From positions 4,464,001-4,528,000 of the forward strand of contig NZ_CP150274.1 of the NCBI RefSeq assembly GCF_037977055.1: a DNA stretch of 64,000 nt, in the 5' to 3' direction. Each line of letters opens with the position of its first letter. Position 1 is the stretch's first letter. The notes beneath the pieces were generated by a model, which did not search any database, was not told the origin of the DNA, and saw only the letters and a program-made list of their open reading frames with translations. The stretch is from Paenibacillus sp. FSL K6-1096 (GTDB lineage: Bacteria; Bacillota; Bacilli; Paenibacillales; Paenibacillaceae). The position numbers and the translations under genes were made by a program. Below are positions 16,566 through 25,514 of the stretch, in pieces.

Positions 16566-17475
16566 TGCCCATCATCTCCTTCGCGGAATCATTGTCGCTG
16601 TGCAGCCGGCTCCGGTACGTGGCCGGGGTCATCCCGCTGTATTCACGGAACAGCCGGTAGAAGTACTTCATGTCATAGATGCCGACCTCCAGGGCAACGG
16701 ACTGGATGCCCAGCTTCGTGAAGGCCAGCAGGATGCAGCTGTATTTCATGCGGATCTCCTGGAGCATCTGGATGTAGGATTTGCCGGTCTTGCTCTTGAA
16801 CAGCCGCTGGAACTGGCGGGAGCTCACCGCAATCTGCCGGCTGATCTCCTGCAGAGTGATCCGCTCCCTGAAGTTGCTGATCATATAGAGGATGACATCA
16901 TGCAGCGGATCATAATCATCTGCGGGCTGCGGTGTAAAAGGCACACCGGCTGCGGGCATAATCAGCGCCGCCAGCTCAGACAGCAGCGGATAGAGCCGCT
17001 GCTGGTCCTCCGGCGGGCCATAGGCTTGTATCCGGTACAGGCGGCTGATCAGCCGGGACACCTCCCGGCTTCGCTCCCGGTAACCGAACCACTGCTTCAT
17101 CTCCAGCAGCTTCAGGAGCGGCTGCAGCTTCTCCTGCGGACCGGATTCAGGCAGCCCGCCAGGCATTGCTCTAAGCATCGCGCCAAGCTCCGGCCTGAGC
17201 ATACAATTGAAGATCAGCAGCGGGTCAGCGCCGGTCAGATCCACCGGGTGAAAGACATGGGACACACCGGGCGGAATCACAAACAGATCACCCTGCCTCA
17301 CCTGCATCGTATCGCCGCCTGCCAGATGGATGCCCTCCCCTTGAACCACATAAGCGATCTCCACGAAATCGTGCTGGTGACGTACGGAAGTGACTGTTTC
17401 CTGCGTCAGCAGCATGTGCAGCGGTGAACAGGAGTCGAATAGGTATTCCCCAGTAAAGACCGGAAAAACTTCCAT
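16543..17475 (-). CDS. AraC-family regulator with N-terminal cupin
   Basis: A 310-residue regulator. The N-terminal cupin (EIAYVVQGEGIHLAGGD, VIPPGVSHVFHP, residues about 35-85) should bind a small ligand; the C-terminal two-helix-turn-helix AraC domain contains ITLQEISRQIAVSSRQFQRL and VGIYDMKYFYRLFREYSGMTP. I chose ATG 17475 (GGAGG seven bases before); the frame runs 26 codons further without a better site. It is the first gene of a two-gene operon with the BtrH-like enzyme and diverges from the ACP operon, so it is the obvious local regulator of this biosynthetic locus. Confidence 0.88.
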   Translation of the reverse strand: MEVFPVFTGEYLFDSCSPLHMLLTQETVTSVRHQHDFVEIAYVVQGEGIHLAGGDTMQVRQGDLFVIPPGVSHVFHPVDLTGADPLLIFNCMLRPELGAMLRAMPGGLPESGPQEKLQPLLKLLEMKQWFGYRERSREVSRLISRLYRIQAYGPPEDQQRLYPLLSELAALIMPAAGVPFTPQPADDYDPLHDVILYMISNFRERITLQEISRQIAVSSRQFQRLFKSKTGKSYIQMLQEIRMKYSCILLAFTKLGIQSVALEVGIYDMKYFYRLFREYSGMTPATYRSRLHSDNDSAKEMMGSAEYCPR

Positions 17476-17498
17476 AGACAAACCTCCGTTTTCCTTAT

Positions 17499-17518
17499 GA
17501 TGGAAATCTGGAACCATC
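17499..17518. promoter_or_regulatory. Inverted repeat in the AraC/ACP divergent region
   Basis: GATGG-N10-CCATC about 24 bases upstream of the AraC start, in the 150-bp divergent promoter region. It could be a regulator site or a leader hairpin; evidence is only the symmetry. Confidence 0.3.
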
Positions 17519-17625
17519 CAAGTATAGCTGAAGTTTTTGGCGTATTCAACCATATATTAACAGGTCTTTTCTTGGTATATTCATCCTATTCATTCCTAAA
17601 TTAAGCACATGAAAGGGGTATGTAC

Positions 17626-17868
17626 ATGCAGCAGAAAGTCATTGAGATTATCGCTGAAATCAAGGAGGAGCCGGGCCTCATTCAGACCTTGAACGGGGCT
17701 TCGGATCTGACGCTGGACGCCGCACTTGATTCGCTGCAGATTATCAACTTCATTCTTAGAATTGAAGATGAATTCGATGTGGAAGTCGATTTCGATACCT
17801 TTGATCTGGAACACCTGAAGTCGGTGGACCGCTTCACCGATTATGTCATGGGGCTGGCTGTAAGATGA
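17626..17868 (+). CDS. Stand-alone acyl carrier protein
   Basis: An 80-residue acidic four-helix carrier protein with the phosphopantetheine attachment motif LDSLQIINFILRIEDEF (serine in DSL, about residue 40). It is not the fatty-acid ACP: the gene stands at the head of a biosynthetic operon and its stop overlaps the start of an ATP-grasp ligase by ATGA. In butirosin biosynthesis the ACP BtrI holds an amino acid loaded by the ATP-grasp enzyme BtrJ; the same pairing is seen here. Start at the ATG with AAAGGGG at correct spacing; an ATG six bases earlier is too close to the ribosome binding site. Confidence 0.85.
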   Translation: MQQKVIEIIAEIKEEPGLIQTLNGASDLTLDAALDSLQIINFILRIEDEFDVEVDFDTFDLEHLKSVDRFTDYVMGLAVR

Positions 17869-19205
17869 GGAATGCGGTGCATTGCGGCAGCCTGGAATCG
17901 GAACGGTACTGGCGCGAGGAAGATCTGGCAGCGCTGCCTTCGATTCCGGACAGGAAGGCTATGGCCGTTGTGCAGGCCATGGATGAGCTGCTGTTCGTCT
18001 TCTGCGGAGACGGTGATGTGCTGTTAACCCGCCATGGGATGGACAAGGCCCAATATGACTATTTGCATTCGCTGGGTTATTCGTTCAAGACTAACAAGGG
18101 TCCGTTAACTCTGGGGACGGAGGCACCAGACAATGCCCAGGAGGCGCTGAATGTATTCGAACTGCTGGGCCGGATGGAAGCCGGGCAGGAACCGGACCGG
18201 ATCATCCCGGAGGGCGCGCTGCTCGAACCGTTCGCCGTGCTGCCCGGTACACATGAGGCCATTAGAAGATACAAGCTGCTGCCTGCTCTCCCGGATGAGC
18301 AGACGGCGCGCCGGGTGAATACCAAGACTTATTCTACGGCGATGCGGGACAGGGTGGGGCTGCCGAATATCGCCCATATCGTAGAGAGCAGGGACGAGTT
18401 GCTGGCTGCCGGGGAGTCCCTGCTGGAGCAGGGATCATTCCTGATCAAGGATGAATACGGCGTATCCGGCAAAGGCAATCAGCTGGTGGATTCGGAGCGC
18501 GTGCTGCGCAGAATCGCCGGATATCTGGAATCCAGCCGCAATCAGGACAAGCGGGTCAGATTCGTGCTCGAACCGCTGCTGGACCGGGAGACGGATTTCT
18601 CCTGCCAGTTCCACATTGACCCGGAAGGACGGGTCTCGATCTTGTCCGTGCAGCAGCTTGTTAACCAGGGCTTCGCCTTCGGCGAGTCCCATTCCCCGGA
18701 GCCGCTTCTTGTAGAGAAGCTGGACCGGGAGGGATACTGGGAGACTATGCACAGCATCGGGCGGGAGCTGTATAAGGACGGGTATTACGGCGATGTGTGC
18801 GTGGATTCGATGCTGCTGCGTGACGGAAGCCTGGCTCCGCTGGTGGAGATCAATGCCCGCAAGTCGATGAGCCTGATTAAGCATCAGGTGGACCGCCGCT
18901 TCCGGCAGGAGGGAATGCACACCTGCCTGCTGCAGGTTCCGGTGGCCACCCTGGGCGCGGTCCGTTATGAGGAGCTGCTGGAACGGCTTGCAGAGGAAGC
19001 GGTATTATTCTCGCGGGAGAAGGGGGAAGGTATCATCCCTTTGACCTCGGGCACACTTCAGCCGCTGGATTCCTCCCGCTCTTCAGGTTCGGCCAAAGGC
19101 AAGCTGTATGCCGCTCTCGCTTACCGCAGTGAGGACAGCAAGAGCCGGTTCACCCGCACGCTGGACGAATCACTTCTCCGTACAGGCTACACTATACTGC
19201 GATAG
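17865..19205 (+). CDS. ATP-grasp ligase, probably ACP-aminoacylating (BtrJ-like)
   Basis: A 446-residue enzyme with an N-terminal pre-ATP-grasp region and an ATP-grasp core: FLIKDEYGVSGKGNQLV (lysine and glycine-rich loop binding ATP), VRFVLEPLLD, and the metal-binding CVDSMLL...LVEINARKS. ATP-grasp enzymes join a carboxylate to an amine or thiol through an acyl phosphate. The four-base overlap with a stand-alone ACP strongly suggests that it loads a carboxylic or amino acid onto the ACP phosphopantetheine, as BtrJ loads glutamate on BtrI. Substrate not predictable here. Second gene of the plus-strand operon. Confidence 0.8.
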   Translation: MRNAVHCGSLESERYWREEDLAALPSIPDRKAMAVVQAMDELLFVFCGDGDVLLTRHGMDKAQYDYLHSLGYSFKTNKGPLTLGTEAPDNAQEALNVFELLGRMEAGQEPDRIIPEGALLEPFAVLPGTHEAIRRYKLLPALPDEQTARRVNTKTYSTAMRDRVGLPNIAHIVESRDELLAAGESLLEQGSFLIKDEYGVSGKGNQLVDSERVLRRIAGYLESSRNQDKRVRFVLEPLLDRETDFSCQFHIDPEGRVSILSVQQLVNQGFAFGESHSPEPLLVEKLDREGYWETMHSIGRELYKDGYYGDVCVDSMLLRDGSLAPLVEINARKSMSLIKHQVDRRFRQEGMHTCLLQVPVATLGAVRYEELLERLAEEAVLFSREKGEGIIPLTSGTLQPLDSSRSSGSAKGKLYAALAYRSEDSKSRFTRTLDESLLRTGYTILR

Positions 19206-19221
19206 AGAAAGGAAGCTTCCT

Positions 19222-20343
19222 ATGAATAACCGCGTGACGATTCTATGCTCCGGGTTCGGCCTGGGCTTCTATGTCCCTGGTCTGCTGCTGGAGCGTAAGC
19301 TCCATGCCCTTGGCCTCCAGGCGGAGATTGAGGTATTCGAGACCCTGATGCCGGACGCCAAAAAAGAGCAGACCGACAACAGCCGCAAAGCGTACCAGCA
19401 GAGCTTCGCTGTCGCCCTGACCTCGCAGAAGATCCCGTCAGACATCCGCAGCAGCCTGGATGAGGCCGCGGTAGAGCAGCTGCTGCAGCAATGGCAGCAG
19501 GAAGAGCGGCAGCGCTTCATCGTCCTGTCCGGGCATTGGGTCCATGTAATGGACAAGTACCGGGCGATGGCCGGCTTCCCCGTGGAGGCGGAGCTGCTCT
19601 ATATTGACGCGGAGCTGTCCCCTTCCTGGAAGAATCTCCGCAGGCTGAATCCGGGGTATGCGGAAGGCTGCCGTGAAGTCCATATGTATGATCTCTTGAA
19701 CCGCAGCATCCAATACCGGATCGATGCCGGAGCTGGAGAGCCGCTGCCAGCATCAGCAAGGAACGGAAGGCTGGTTGTGCATGGCGGCGGCTGGGGAATC
19801 GGCACCTTCCGCGAGAAGTTCGCCGCTCTGGAAGCGGCCGGGTATGAGCTGGATATCGCCGCCTACAGCACGGAGGAGATTGGACCGGCTATTCAAGGAA
19901 GACGTTATTATATGAATGATCCGCAGTGGCGCACCTGGAAAAGGGACGTCAGCGGGAAATATACCTTCCCGCCGTTCGCAGAGGTGACCGGCAAGGAAAC
20001 GCACCACTTTCCGCCATGTAATGAGTACGCGCATGGCATGTTCGGTGTGATCCGGCAGGCCTCTGCCGTGATCAGCAAGCCGGGCGGCGGCGCGCTGATC
20101 GACTCGCTCGCCTCCGGCACTCCGCTTGTGCTGCTGGACCCCTTCGGCCCGCATGAGAAGATCAACAGTGACTTGTGGGTGGAGCTGGGCTACGGCATCC
20201 GCTACGGGAAGTGGGCAGAGTCGGGCTTCGACCGGGCGTTGCTGCGCGGGATTGCGGACCATCTTAAGTCTGCCAAGGACAAGTACCAAGACTATGCCGC
20301 CAGCTATGCGGAGCAGCTATCTGCTGCAGAAGGGAGAAGCTAA
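19222..20343 (+). CDS. GT-B-fold glycosyltransferase (UGT/MurG-like)
   Basis: A 373-residue protein with an N-terminal GFGLGFYVPGLLLERKLHA typical of nucleotide-sugar GT-B enzymes, and a C-terminal donor-binding region ISKPGGGALIDSLASGTPLV (the GGxGT-like turn of MurG/UGT families) with DPFGPHEKINSDLW. It should transfer a sugar from an NDP-sugar to a small acceptor in the cytosol. The true start is ATG 19222, with GAAAGGAAG before it; the frame is open upstream into the ligase gene. It overlaps the radical SAM gene by one base (TAATG). Acceptor unknown; it may glycosylate the cluster product. Confidence 0.72.
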   Translation: MNNRVTILCSGFGLGFYVPGLLLERKLHALGLQAEIEVFETLMPDAKKEQTDNSRKAYQQSFAVALTSQKIPSDIRSSLDEAAVEQLLQQWQQEERQRFIVLSGHWVHVMDKYRAMAGFPVEAELLYIDAELSPSWKNLRRLNPGYAEGCREVHMYDLLNRSIQYRIDAGAGEPLPASARNGRLVVHGGGWGIGTFREKFAALEAAGYELDIAAYSTEEIGPAIQGRRYYMNDPQWRTWKRDVSGKYTFPPFAEVTGKETHHFPPCNEYAHGMFGVIRQASAVISKPGGGALIDSLASGTPLVLLDPFGPHEKINSDLWVELGYGIRYGKWAESGFDRALLRGIADHLKSAKDKYQDYAASYAEQLSAAEGRS

Positions 20344-21536
20344 TGCAGCCTACCAGTAAAGTAAATCTGGATGAGAAGTCGTTCGAAGCCCTGAAGCGCA
20401 CGATCAAGAATGTGGTGGTCCCGCATAGAGAACGCAAGCATGATCCCGGCTTCCGCACCGTGATGCCGGAGATTATGTCGCTGAAGCTGACCAACCGCTG
20501 CAATCTCCGCTGCAAGCATTGCTACCAGTGGAATGAAGATGGTTATCATCATGATATGGATAAGGCCGAGCAGAATCTGGACATGGATCTGGAGCTGATT
20601 CAGCGGCTGCTGGAGGAGACGGATGAAGCGCAGTCGCGGTTGTATTTATGGGGAGGAGAGCCGCTATTCCACCGGGATGCCCAAAGTATTCTGAAGCTGC
20701 TGCAGAAGCATCCCCGGGATACAACGATCTGCACCAATGCTTATATGATTCCTAAGTATGAGGAGGAGCTATGTGCGATCTCCGACAATCTGGAGCTGCT
20801 GATCCCGATTGAGGGGTTCCAGGAGGAGCATGACTTCCTGCGCGGCAAGAATTCGTTCCAGAAGGTTATCGAAGCTGTAGACCGCCTGCTGGAGCTGCGC
20901 AAGCAAGGCCGCTTCCGCGGCCGGATCTCGGTGCATAATGTCATTAATGATAATATGATCGGCAGATTGTATGAGCTGGTGGAGTTTTTTGAGGAAAAGG
21001 GTGTGGATCTGGTCCTGCTCTGCTTTCCGTGGTATATCTCGGAGGAGACCAGCTTCGCCATGGACCGCTTCTATGATGAGCACTTCCAGTGGCTGGCCGA
21101 GCTTCCGCCGGAGCACCGGGCGAGCTGGCACGCCTTCAAGTATCATATCAAGCCGGAGAATATCGGCAGGCTGACCGAAGACCTGCGGCGGATCAACACC
21201 CACACCTGGCATAATACCCGCATCCGTTACCAGCCGGGCCTCGACTTCGATGAGATTGAGGATTTCGTGGCCGGCAAGCCGATGAAATCCCGCAGCACTG
21301 CGAAGTGTCTGGCGCTCAGCACCCGGGTGGATATTGCCCCGAACGGGATGGTGAGTGCATGTAAGTTCTTCGGTGAGCTGGCGATCGGCAATGTGAAGGA
21401 CACGACGCTGACAGAGATCTGGAATTCAGCCCGCTATGACCGGCTGCGGCGGATTATGGATGAAGGGCTGTCCCCCGCCTGCTCCAAGTGCAACGTCCTG
21501 TACCTGAATACCTATGCGGCGCTGGCCCAGGTATGA
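20343..21536 (+). CDS. Radical SAM enzyme with one auxiliary cluster (Twitch/SPASM-like)
   Basis: A 397-residue radical SAM enzyme. The 4Fe-4S/SAM motif is CNLRCKHCYQW (CxxxCxxC), followed by LYLWGGEPLF as the SAM-binding GGEP strand. The C-terminal region has four cysteines (KCLALS, SACKFF, and SPACSKC), enough for one auxiliary 4Fe-4S cluster as in the Twitch domain of BtrN or for a reduced SPASM. Such enzymes act on sugars, cyclitols or peptides, for example by oxidising an alcohol or epimerising. No precursor peptide gene is visible nearby, so a small-molecule or carrier-bound substrate is more likely than a RiPP. It lies in the ACP operon. Confidence 0.82.
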   Translation: MQPTSKVNLDEKSFEALKRTIKNVVVPHRERKHDPGFRTVMPEIMSLKLTNRCNLRCKHCYQWNEDGYHHDMDKAEQNLDMDLELIQRLLEETDEAQSRLYLWGGEPLFHRDAQSILKLLQKHPRDTTICTNAYMIPKYEEELCAISDNLELLIPIEGFQEEHDFLRGKNSFQKVIEAVDRLLELRKQGRFRGRISVHNVINDNMIGRLYELVEFFEEKGVDLVLLCFPWYISEETSFAMDRFYDEHFQWLAELPPEHRASWHAFKYHIKPENIGRLTEDLRRINTHTWHNTRIRYQPGLDFDEIEDFVAGKPMKSRSTAKCLALSTRVDIAPNGMVSACKFFGELAIGNVKDTTLTEIWNSARYDRLRRIMDEGLSPACSKCNVLYLNTYAALAQV

Positions 21537-22546
21537 GGGGCGGGGGAGAGAAGCCAGCCTATAAGCTCGGCATTCTGGGCGCATCGAACATTGCTGTCCC
21601 AGCGATGCTGGAGCCTGCCCGGGCAGTGGAGCAGATCCGCATTGCGGCCATTGCCAACCGTACCCGGGACAAGGCGGTGAAGCTGGCGGAGGACTACCAG
21701 ATTCCTTACGTGGCCGGGAGTCTGGAGGAACTGCTCCAGATGCAGGAGCTGGACGGGGTGTATATTGGTCTCAGCAATGAGCTTCATGCCGAGTGGGCCG
21801 CCGCGGCCCTGGCTGCCGGCAAGCATGTGCTGGTCGAGAAGCCGCTCTGCCTTAACCTTGATGAGATGCAGCGGCTTAAGGCGGCAAGGGCACAAGCGGC
21901 CGGCCCGAAGCTGGCCGAAGGCCTGATGATTGCCTTCCACCCCTGGCAGCAGGCGCTGAAGGACATTGCCGGTTCCGGGCAGTTCGGCCCGCTCCTCAGG
22001 ATCAGCACCCGGATTACGGTCCCGGCCAAGGATCGTCACGCCGGTAATTACCGCAGCGTGAAGGCGAAGGGCGGAGGAGCCTTTGCCGACCTGGGCTGCT
22101 ACTGGCTCCAGTTCGTGCAGACCCTGATCGGCCTCCAGCCGGAGGAGATCACAGCACAGTCGGCGTTCGACGGGCCGGATAGCTGCGACTGGACCTTCCA
22201 GGCGGCGTTGAAATTCAAGAACGGTGTGGAAGCGGAATGCCTCACCTCCTTCGAGCTGCCGTTCCGGGCTTCGCATACGCTGTATTTTGAAGAGACGGTG
22301 CTGACCGTCCCGGACTTTTTCCGCCCGGTCAAAGGGTTCTACAAGGTCAAGCTCCGCCATGACCTGCCGGACAACCGCAGCACCCTCTGTGAATTCGAGC
22401 CGATGAACTATTACGTGTGCCAGCTTGAAGCCTTCGCGGAAATCATGGGCGGCCAGCGGCCGGAGAACCTGGAGGCTTCCTGGGAACGGGTACAGCTTCA
22501 AGCCCGGATTATGGAAGCGGCGCAGCGGCGGGGGGTCTATAGTTAA
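21533..22546 (+). CDS. Gfo/Idh/MocA-family oxidoreductase
   Basis: A 337-residue NAD(P)-dependent sugar or cyclitol dehydrogenase. The N-terminal Rossmann fold reads KLGILGASNIAVPAM; the conserved EKP of VLVEKPLCLN and the C-terminal catalytic area GGGAFADLGCYWLQ fit the family. ATG 21533 overlaps the stop of the radical SAM gene (ATGA), so translation is coupled. These enzymes oxidise or reduce a ring hydroxyl of NDP-sugars, inositols or aminosugars; together with the radical SAM and glycosyltransferase genes this points to sugar tailoring. It is the last gene of the operon, followed by a GC-rich hairpin. Confidence 0.85.
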   Translation: MRGGGEKPAYKLGILGASNIAVPAMLEPARAVEQIRIAAIANRTRDKAVKLAEDYQIPYVAGSLEELLQMQELDGVYIGLSNELHAEWAAAALAAGKHVLVEKPLCLNLDEMQRLKAARAQAAGPKLAEGLMIAFHPWQQALKDIAGSGQFGPLLRISTRITVPAKDRHAGNYRSVKAKGGGAFADLGCYWLQFVQTLIGLQPEEITAQSAFDGPDSCDWTFQAALKFKNGVEAECLTSFELPFRASHTLYFEETVLTVPDFFRPVKGFYKVKLRHDLPDNRSTLCEFEPMNYYVCQLEAFAEIMGGQRPENLEASWERVQLQARIMEAAQRRGVYS

Positions 22547-22585
22547 TGCAGTTAATGTCCTTAGCTATTCATAGCATGAAAGTTT

Positions 22586-22625
22586 AGCAGCAGCGGCTCC
22601 CGCAACCCGGAGAGCCGCTGCTGCT
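22586..22625. terminator. GC-rich hairpin between convergent genes
   Basis: AGCAGCAGCGGCTC and GAGCCGCTGCTGCT form a 14-bp stem with a 12-base loop at the end of the biosynthetic operon and before the convergent nucleotidyltransferase gene. No T-tract, so it may act as an mRNA end stabiliser rather than a classic terminator. Confidence 0.55.
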
Positions 22626-22628
22626 GTG

Positions 22629-23426
22629 TTATCTGTCGTACAGGGAGGGCGCTTGCTCCATCCAGGAGCGTTCATTGTTCTGGACATAGATGCCCAGCGC
22701 CTGCTCGAAGGTCAGACCATGATTATAGAAGGCCAGCATCCGTGCGGCGAAGCGCAGACTCTGCTCTGCTCCGGGCGAGCGCAGCAGCTCTGCTGCCAGC
22801 TTGCGGAAGTTCTTCGGCTTCGCTCCGGCAGCATCCACTGCATCCAGCAGCCCCTTATGGCTGGGGAACAGCAGCCGGTTGTAGGCCAGAATCATCCGGC
22901 CGCTGAAGAAGACCAGATTACTGGCGGTATGGGCAGTCAGATAAGGGTCATCCCTGCGGGCCGCTTCCTTGGCGAAATAGAAGGCGAACAGGTGGATCTG
23001 GGCGCAGAAATCGCGCAGATTGCGCTCCCGGTTCTCTTCGGGATAGACGGGAATACGGGCGACCAGCTCCGTAAGCTCCGGGATTCTGGAGAAGACCACC
23101 TCCGATCCGCCAAAAGCATACCGCGTCGGCTCATTCCCCCGCTGCGCGGCCAGCTCCAGAAACTGCAGATTCACCACCTTGATGTCGGCGTACCCGCCTT
23201 CATAGGTGCTGACCTCCCGGTCCACGTAGGACAGCATCTGGTTCCGCTCATATTCAGCATAGGCTTCATCGGTAACGACCAGATGAACATCGACATCCGA
23301 GGTCTCCTTCGCTGTTCCCTGGGCGATAGAACCGCTGGTAATGACCGCCAGATTGGCGGGGTCCGGCGCAAGCTTGTCCACCAGACGCTCCAGCGTCTGT
23401 CTATGATGCGCATACATTGCTCTCAT
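22629..23426 (-). CDS. Minimal nucleotidyltransferase-fold protein
   Basis: A 265-residue protein with the nucleotidyltransferase signature GSIAQGTAKETSDVDVHLVV (GSxxxGTxxxxSDVD) and a later acidic strand GYADIKVVNLQFL, followed by a helical C-terminal domain. This arrangement resembles aminoglycoside-nucleotidyltransferase-like and other stand-alone NTase proteins. It converges on the putative aminoacyl-glycoside locus; a self-resistance role is conceivable but only speculative, because such NTases are common and of many functions. Confidence 0.7.
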   Translation of the reverse strand: MRAMYAHHRQTLERLVDKLAPDPANLAVITSGSIAQGTAKETSDVDVHLVVTDEAYAEYERNQMLSYVDREVSTYEGGYADIKVVNLQFLELAAQRGNEPTRYAFGGSEVVFSRIPELTELVARIPVYPEENRERNLRDFCAQIHLFAFYFAKEAARRDDPYLTAHTASNLVFFSGRMILAYNRLLFPSHKGLLDAVDAAGAKPKNFRKLAAELLRSPGAEQSLRFAARMLAFYNHGLTFEQALGIYVQNNERSWMEQAPSLYDR

Positions 23427-23535
23427 CCTCTCTTTACGAACTCATCTCCTTGTAAGCGTAATAGCCTGTTCCTGTGTCAGCTATGGTCTATCCTGACATC
23501 TATCCGGGATCAACCTGGGGCGGCACTACAGAGTA

Positions 23536-23573
23536 CAGGGCTGCGCCGGTCCGTGGAGGACAGCGCAGCCCTG
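23536..23573 (-). terminator. Hairpin after the GH5 gene
   Basis: CAGGGCTGCGC and GCGCAGCCCTG form an 11-bp perfect stem shortly past the stop of the minus-strand GH5 gene. No clear T-tract. Confidence 0.5.
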
Positions 23574-23586
23574 CGGCTTGTAAATG

Positions 23587-25269
23587 TTAAGGCTCAACCC
23601 CGTAGATCAGCGTGCCCTGATGATACACCGTGATGTGATCATTCGCCGCATAGCTGGTCAAGGCCGGCTGGAAGGAGTAGTCATTGGCCTGGTTGAGATT
23701 CGCCCAGTTGGTGTTGTGGATGCGGAACTGGATGTCCCCGGTGTTGCCCGAGGCCGCCAGGGAGCCTGCGCCTGCCGTGAAGCCGATCTCCGCATAGGTG
23801 TCAGCACCTGTCACCGGAGTGGCCAGCGGCACGATGCTCGTTACCAGCTTCGACGCTCCGATTGCCGCATAATCGAATTCCAGCGTCTGTGAAGCGTTCC
23901 CATCTCTGGTGTACCAGTACCGGATCGTCAGCTCGTTCAGCGGAATCGCCGTGCCGGATTCGTTCTTCAATTGCAGGCTGGCCCGGATCGAGTTGACCGC
24001 AGCCCCAGTCTCTCCGGCCCGGTACAATACTGAAGCCTGAAGATCGCCAGACCCCGGTTCACCCGGTCCCCCAGGTTCGCCCGGCCCGCCTGGCTGTCCG
24101 CCAATCGGTGTGAAGGTGACCGGCTTCATGATCGTATCCAGCATCGCCTGCTTCGGCTCGTTCCAGGTGGTCCAGTCATCCAGCAGCAGCCCGCCGGTAT
24201 CGCCGCTGTTCGGATTGACGCACCAGTACGTCCAGTAGAGATTGTTCTGGCCGATGTAGCTGACCAGCTTATTCTGCCATTTTCCTTCTACTGAAGTGGT
24301 ATCTACGCTGCGCCCGCCGAATTCGCCGACCAGAATCGGGGCAATCTGCTCCTTGCTGATATAGCCCCAGGTATCATCCCACAGCTGCGGCAGATTGTTC
24401 GGGAAGTCGGCGGCGTTGAACCAGCTCTGGGAGGCCACGCCCGGACCATAATCATGCGGGGAATAGACGACCCGGTTGGGTACTGTAAGCGTAACCGGAT
24501 CATTGCGCACCCCGGTCAGGTTCCCGCCCCACCAGTAGCTGCTCGAATTGCCCTGGACATTGGTCTCGATGCCCTCTACGATGATCAGCCAGTTCGGATT
24601 GGCGGCGAGAATCGCATTGCCCGCCCGTTCACTGGCCAGCCGCCAGTCGGTGGACAGATTCCCCGTCCCCCAGCTTGCCGTGCCATGCGGTTCATTGTGC
24701 AGATCGGCACCTATAACGGTAGGGTTCCCCGCATAGCGCTGGGCGAGCATCACCCAGTCGCTGATCCAGCGGGTCTCGGGATAGGCGGCCGTGTACCACA
24801 GCGTGGATTGTCCGCCGGAATCCGGCCGGTGACGGTCGAGGAAGATCTGGATGCCGCGCTGCCCGGCCTTCTGTATCAGTTTATCCATAATCTGAATCGG
24901 CTTCAGACCGGCAAGATCGGGGTTTTTGACATAGTCGATACTGTTGGCCTCCGAGCCGGCGTCGAACATCTGGTTGCAGTAGGGCAGCCGGATAAGGTTA
25001 TAGCCCTTCGCTTTGATCTGATCCAGCACATCGTCCATCGAGCGGGTCCACAGCCCGTGCGGCGAGTAATTCGCCGTCTCGAAGCCAAACCAGTTCAGTC
25101 CGTTGAAGACCGCCGTATTCCCTGCGGAATCCACGATTTTGCTGCCCGAGGTGTGATAGAATCCTGTTGCGCCATCAGCCTTCACCTGTTGCCCCGGAAA
25201 CGCATACATACTTACCAGCAATACACAAGCCACAAACCATACACCCAGCTTCCTCAAACCAAACGACAT
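23587..25269 (-). CDS. Secreted GH5 endoglucanase-type hydrolase with CBM3
   Basis: A 560-residue secreted enzyme: signal peptide (residues 1-32, ending VKADG), a GH5 (beta/alpha)8 barrel about residues 35-385, a proline/glycine linker (GGPGEPGGPGEPG), and a C-terminal CBM3-like cellulose-binding module of about 145 residues. Catalytic acid/base is the glutamate in ADLHNEPHG and the nucleophile the glutamate in ILVGEFGG; YSPHDYGPG supplies the conserved histidine/tyrosine. Substrates of such enzymes are cellulose and related beta-1,4-glucans or mannans; CBM3 favours cellulose. Monocistronic; neighbours are unrelated. Confidence 0.9.
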   Translation of the reverse strand: MSFGLRKLGVWFVACVLLVSMYAFPGQQVKADGATGFYHTSGSKIVDSAGNTAVFNGLNWFGFETANYSPHGLWTRSMDDVLDQIKAKGYNLIRLPYCNQMFDAGSEANSIDYVKNPDLAGLKPIQIMDKLIQKAGQRGIQIFLDRHRPDSGGQSTLWYTAAYPETRWISDWVMLAQRYAGNPTVIGADLHNEPHGTASWGTGNLSTDWRLASERAGNAILAANPNWLIIVEGIETNVQGNSSSYWWGGNLTGVRNDPVTLTVPNRVVYSPHDYGPGVASQSWFNAADFPNNLPQLWDDTWGYISKEQIAPILVGEFGGRSVDTTSVEGKWQNKLVSYIGQNNLYWTYWCVNPNSGDTGGLLLDDWTTWNEPKQAMLDTIMKPVTFTPIGGQPGGPGEPGGPGEPGSGDLQASVLYRAGETGAAVNSIRASLQLKNESGTAIPLNELTIRYWYTRDGNASQTLEFDYAAIGASKLVTSIVPLATPVTGADTYAEIGFTAGAGSLAASGNTGDIQFRIHNTNWANLNQANDYSFQPALTSYAANDHITVYHQGTLIYGVEP

Positions 25270-25514
25270 TCATTCTCCTCCTCTAACTGATTTCAATGAG
25301 GTCAGACTGTATAGCATACGGGCAAATCGGCAAGGTATTCGTCTAAATTAGGCGGAAATATGGATGATTGATAACATTAATGTAAAAATATCCTTGTTGC
25401 ACACTCCCGCTTCCCTCCAAGTCCGGCGGCTACAATTCCCCCAAAGTTATGATATACTTTAGCTTTACTACGCCCGGATTGAGATGATCCGGCACAGATA
25501 GAGAGGTACTTCAC

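Noticed and set aside
16537..17427. A 296-codon open frame antisense to the AraC regulator
   Set aside because: The minus-strand AraC protein has unmistakable cupin and helix-turn-helix motifs; the antisense frame shows none and has no start signals.
20343..21536. RiPP maturase role for the radical SAM protein
   Set aside because: No small precursor ORF with a ribosome binding site in or around the operon, and the neighbours (ACP, ATP-grasp, glycosyltransferase, sugar dehydrogenase) point to small-molecule chemistry. Not fully excluded.
21512..23633. Long open frames antisense to the oxidoreductase and nucleotidyltransferase genes
   Set aside because: Shadows of clearly coding strands; no motif, start site or operon logic.
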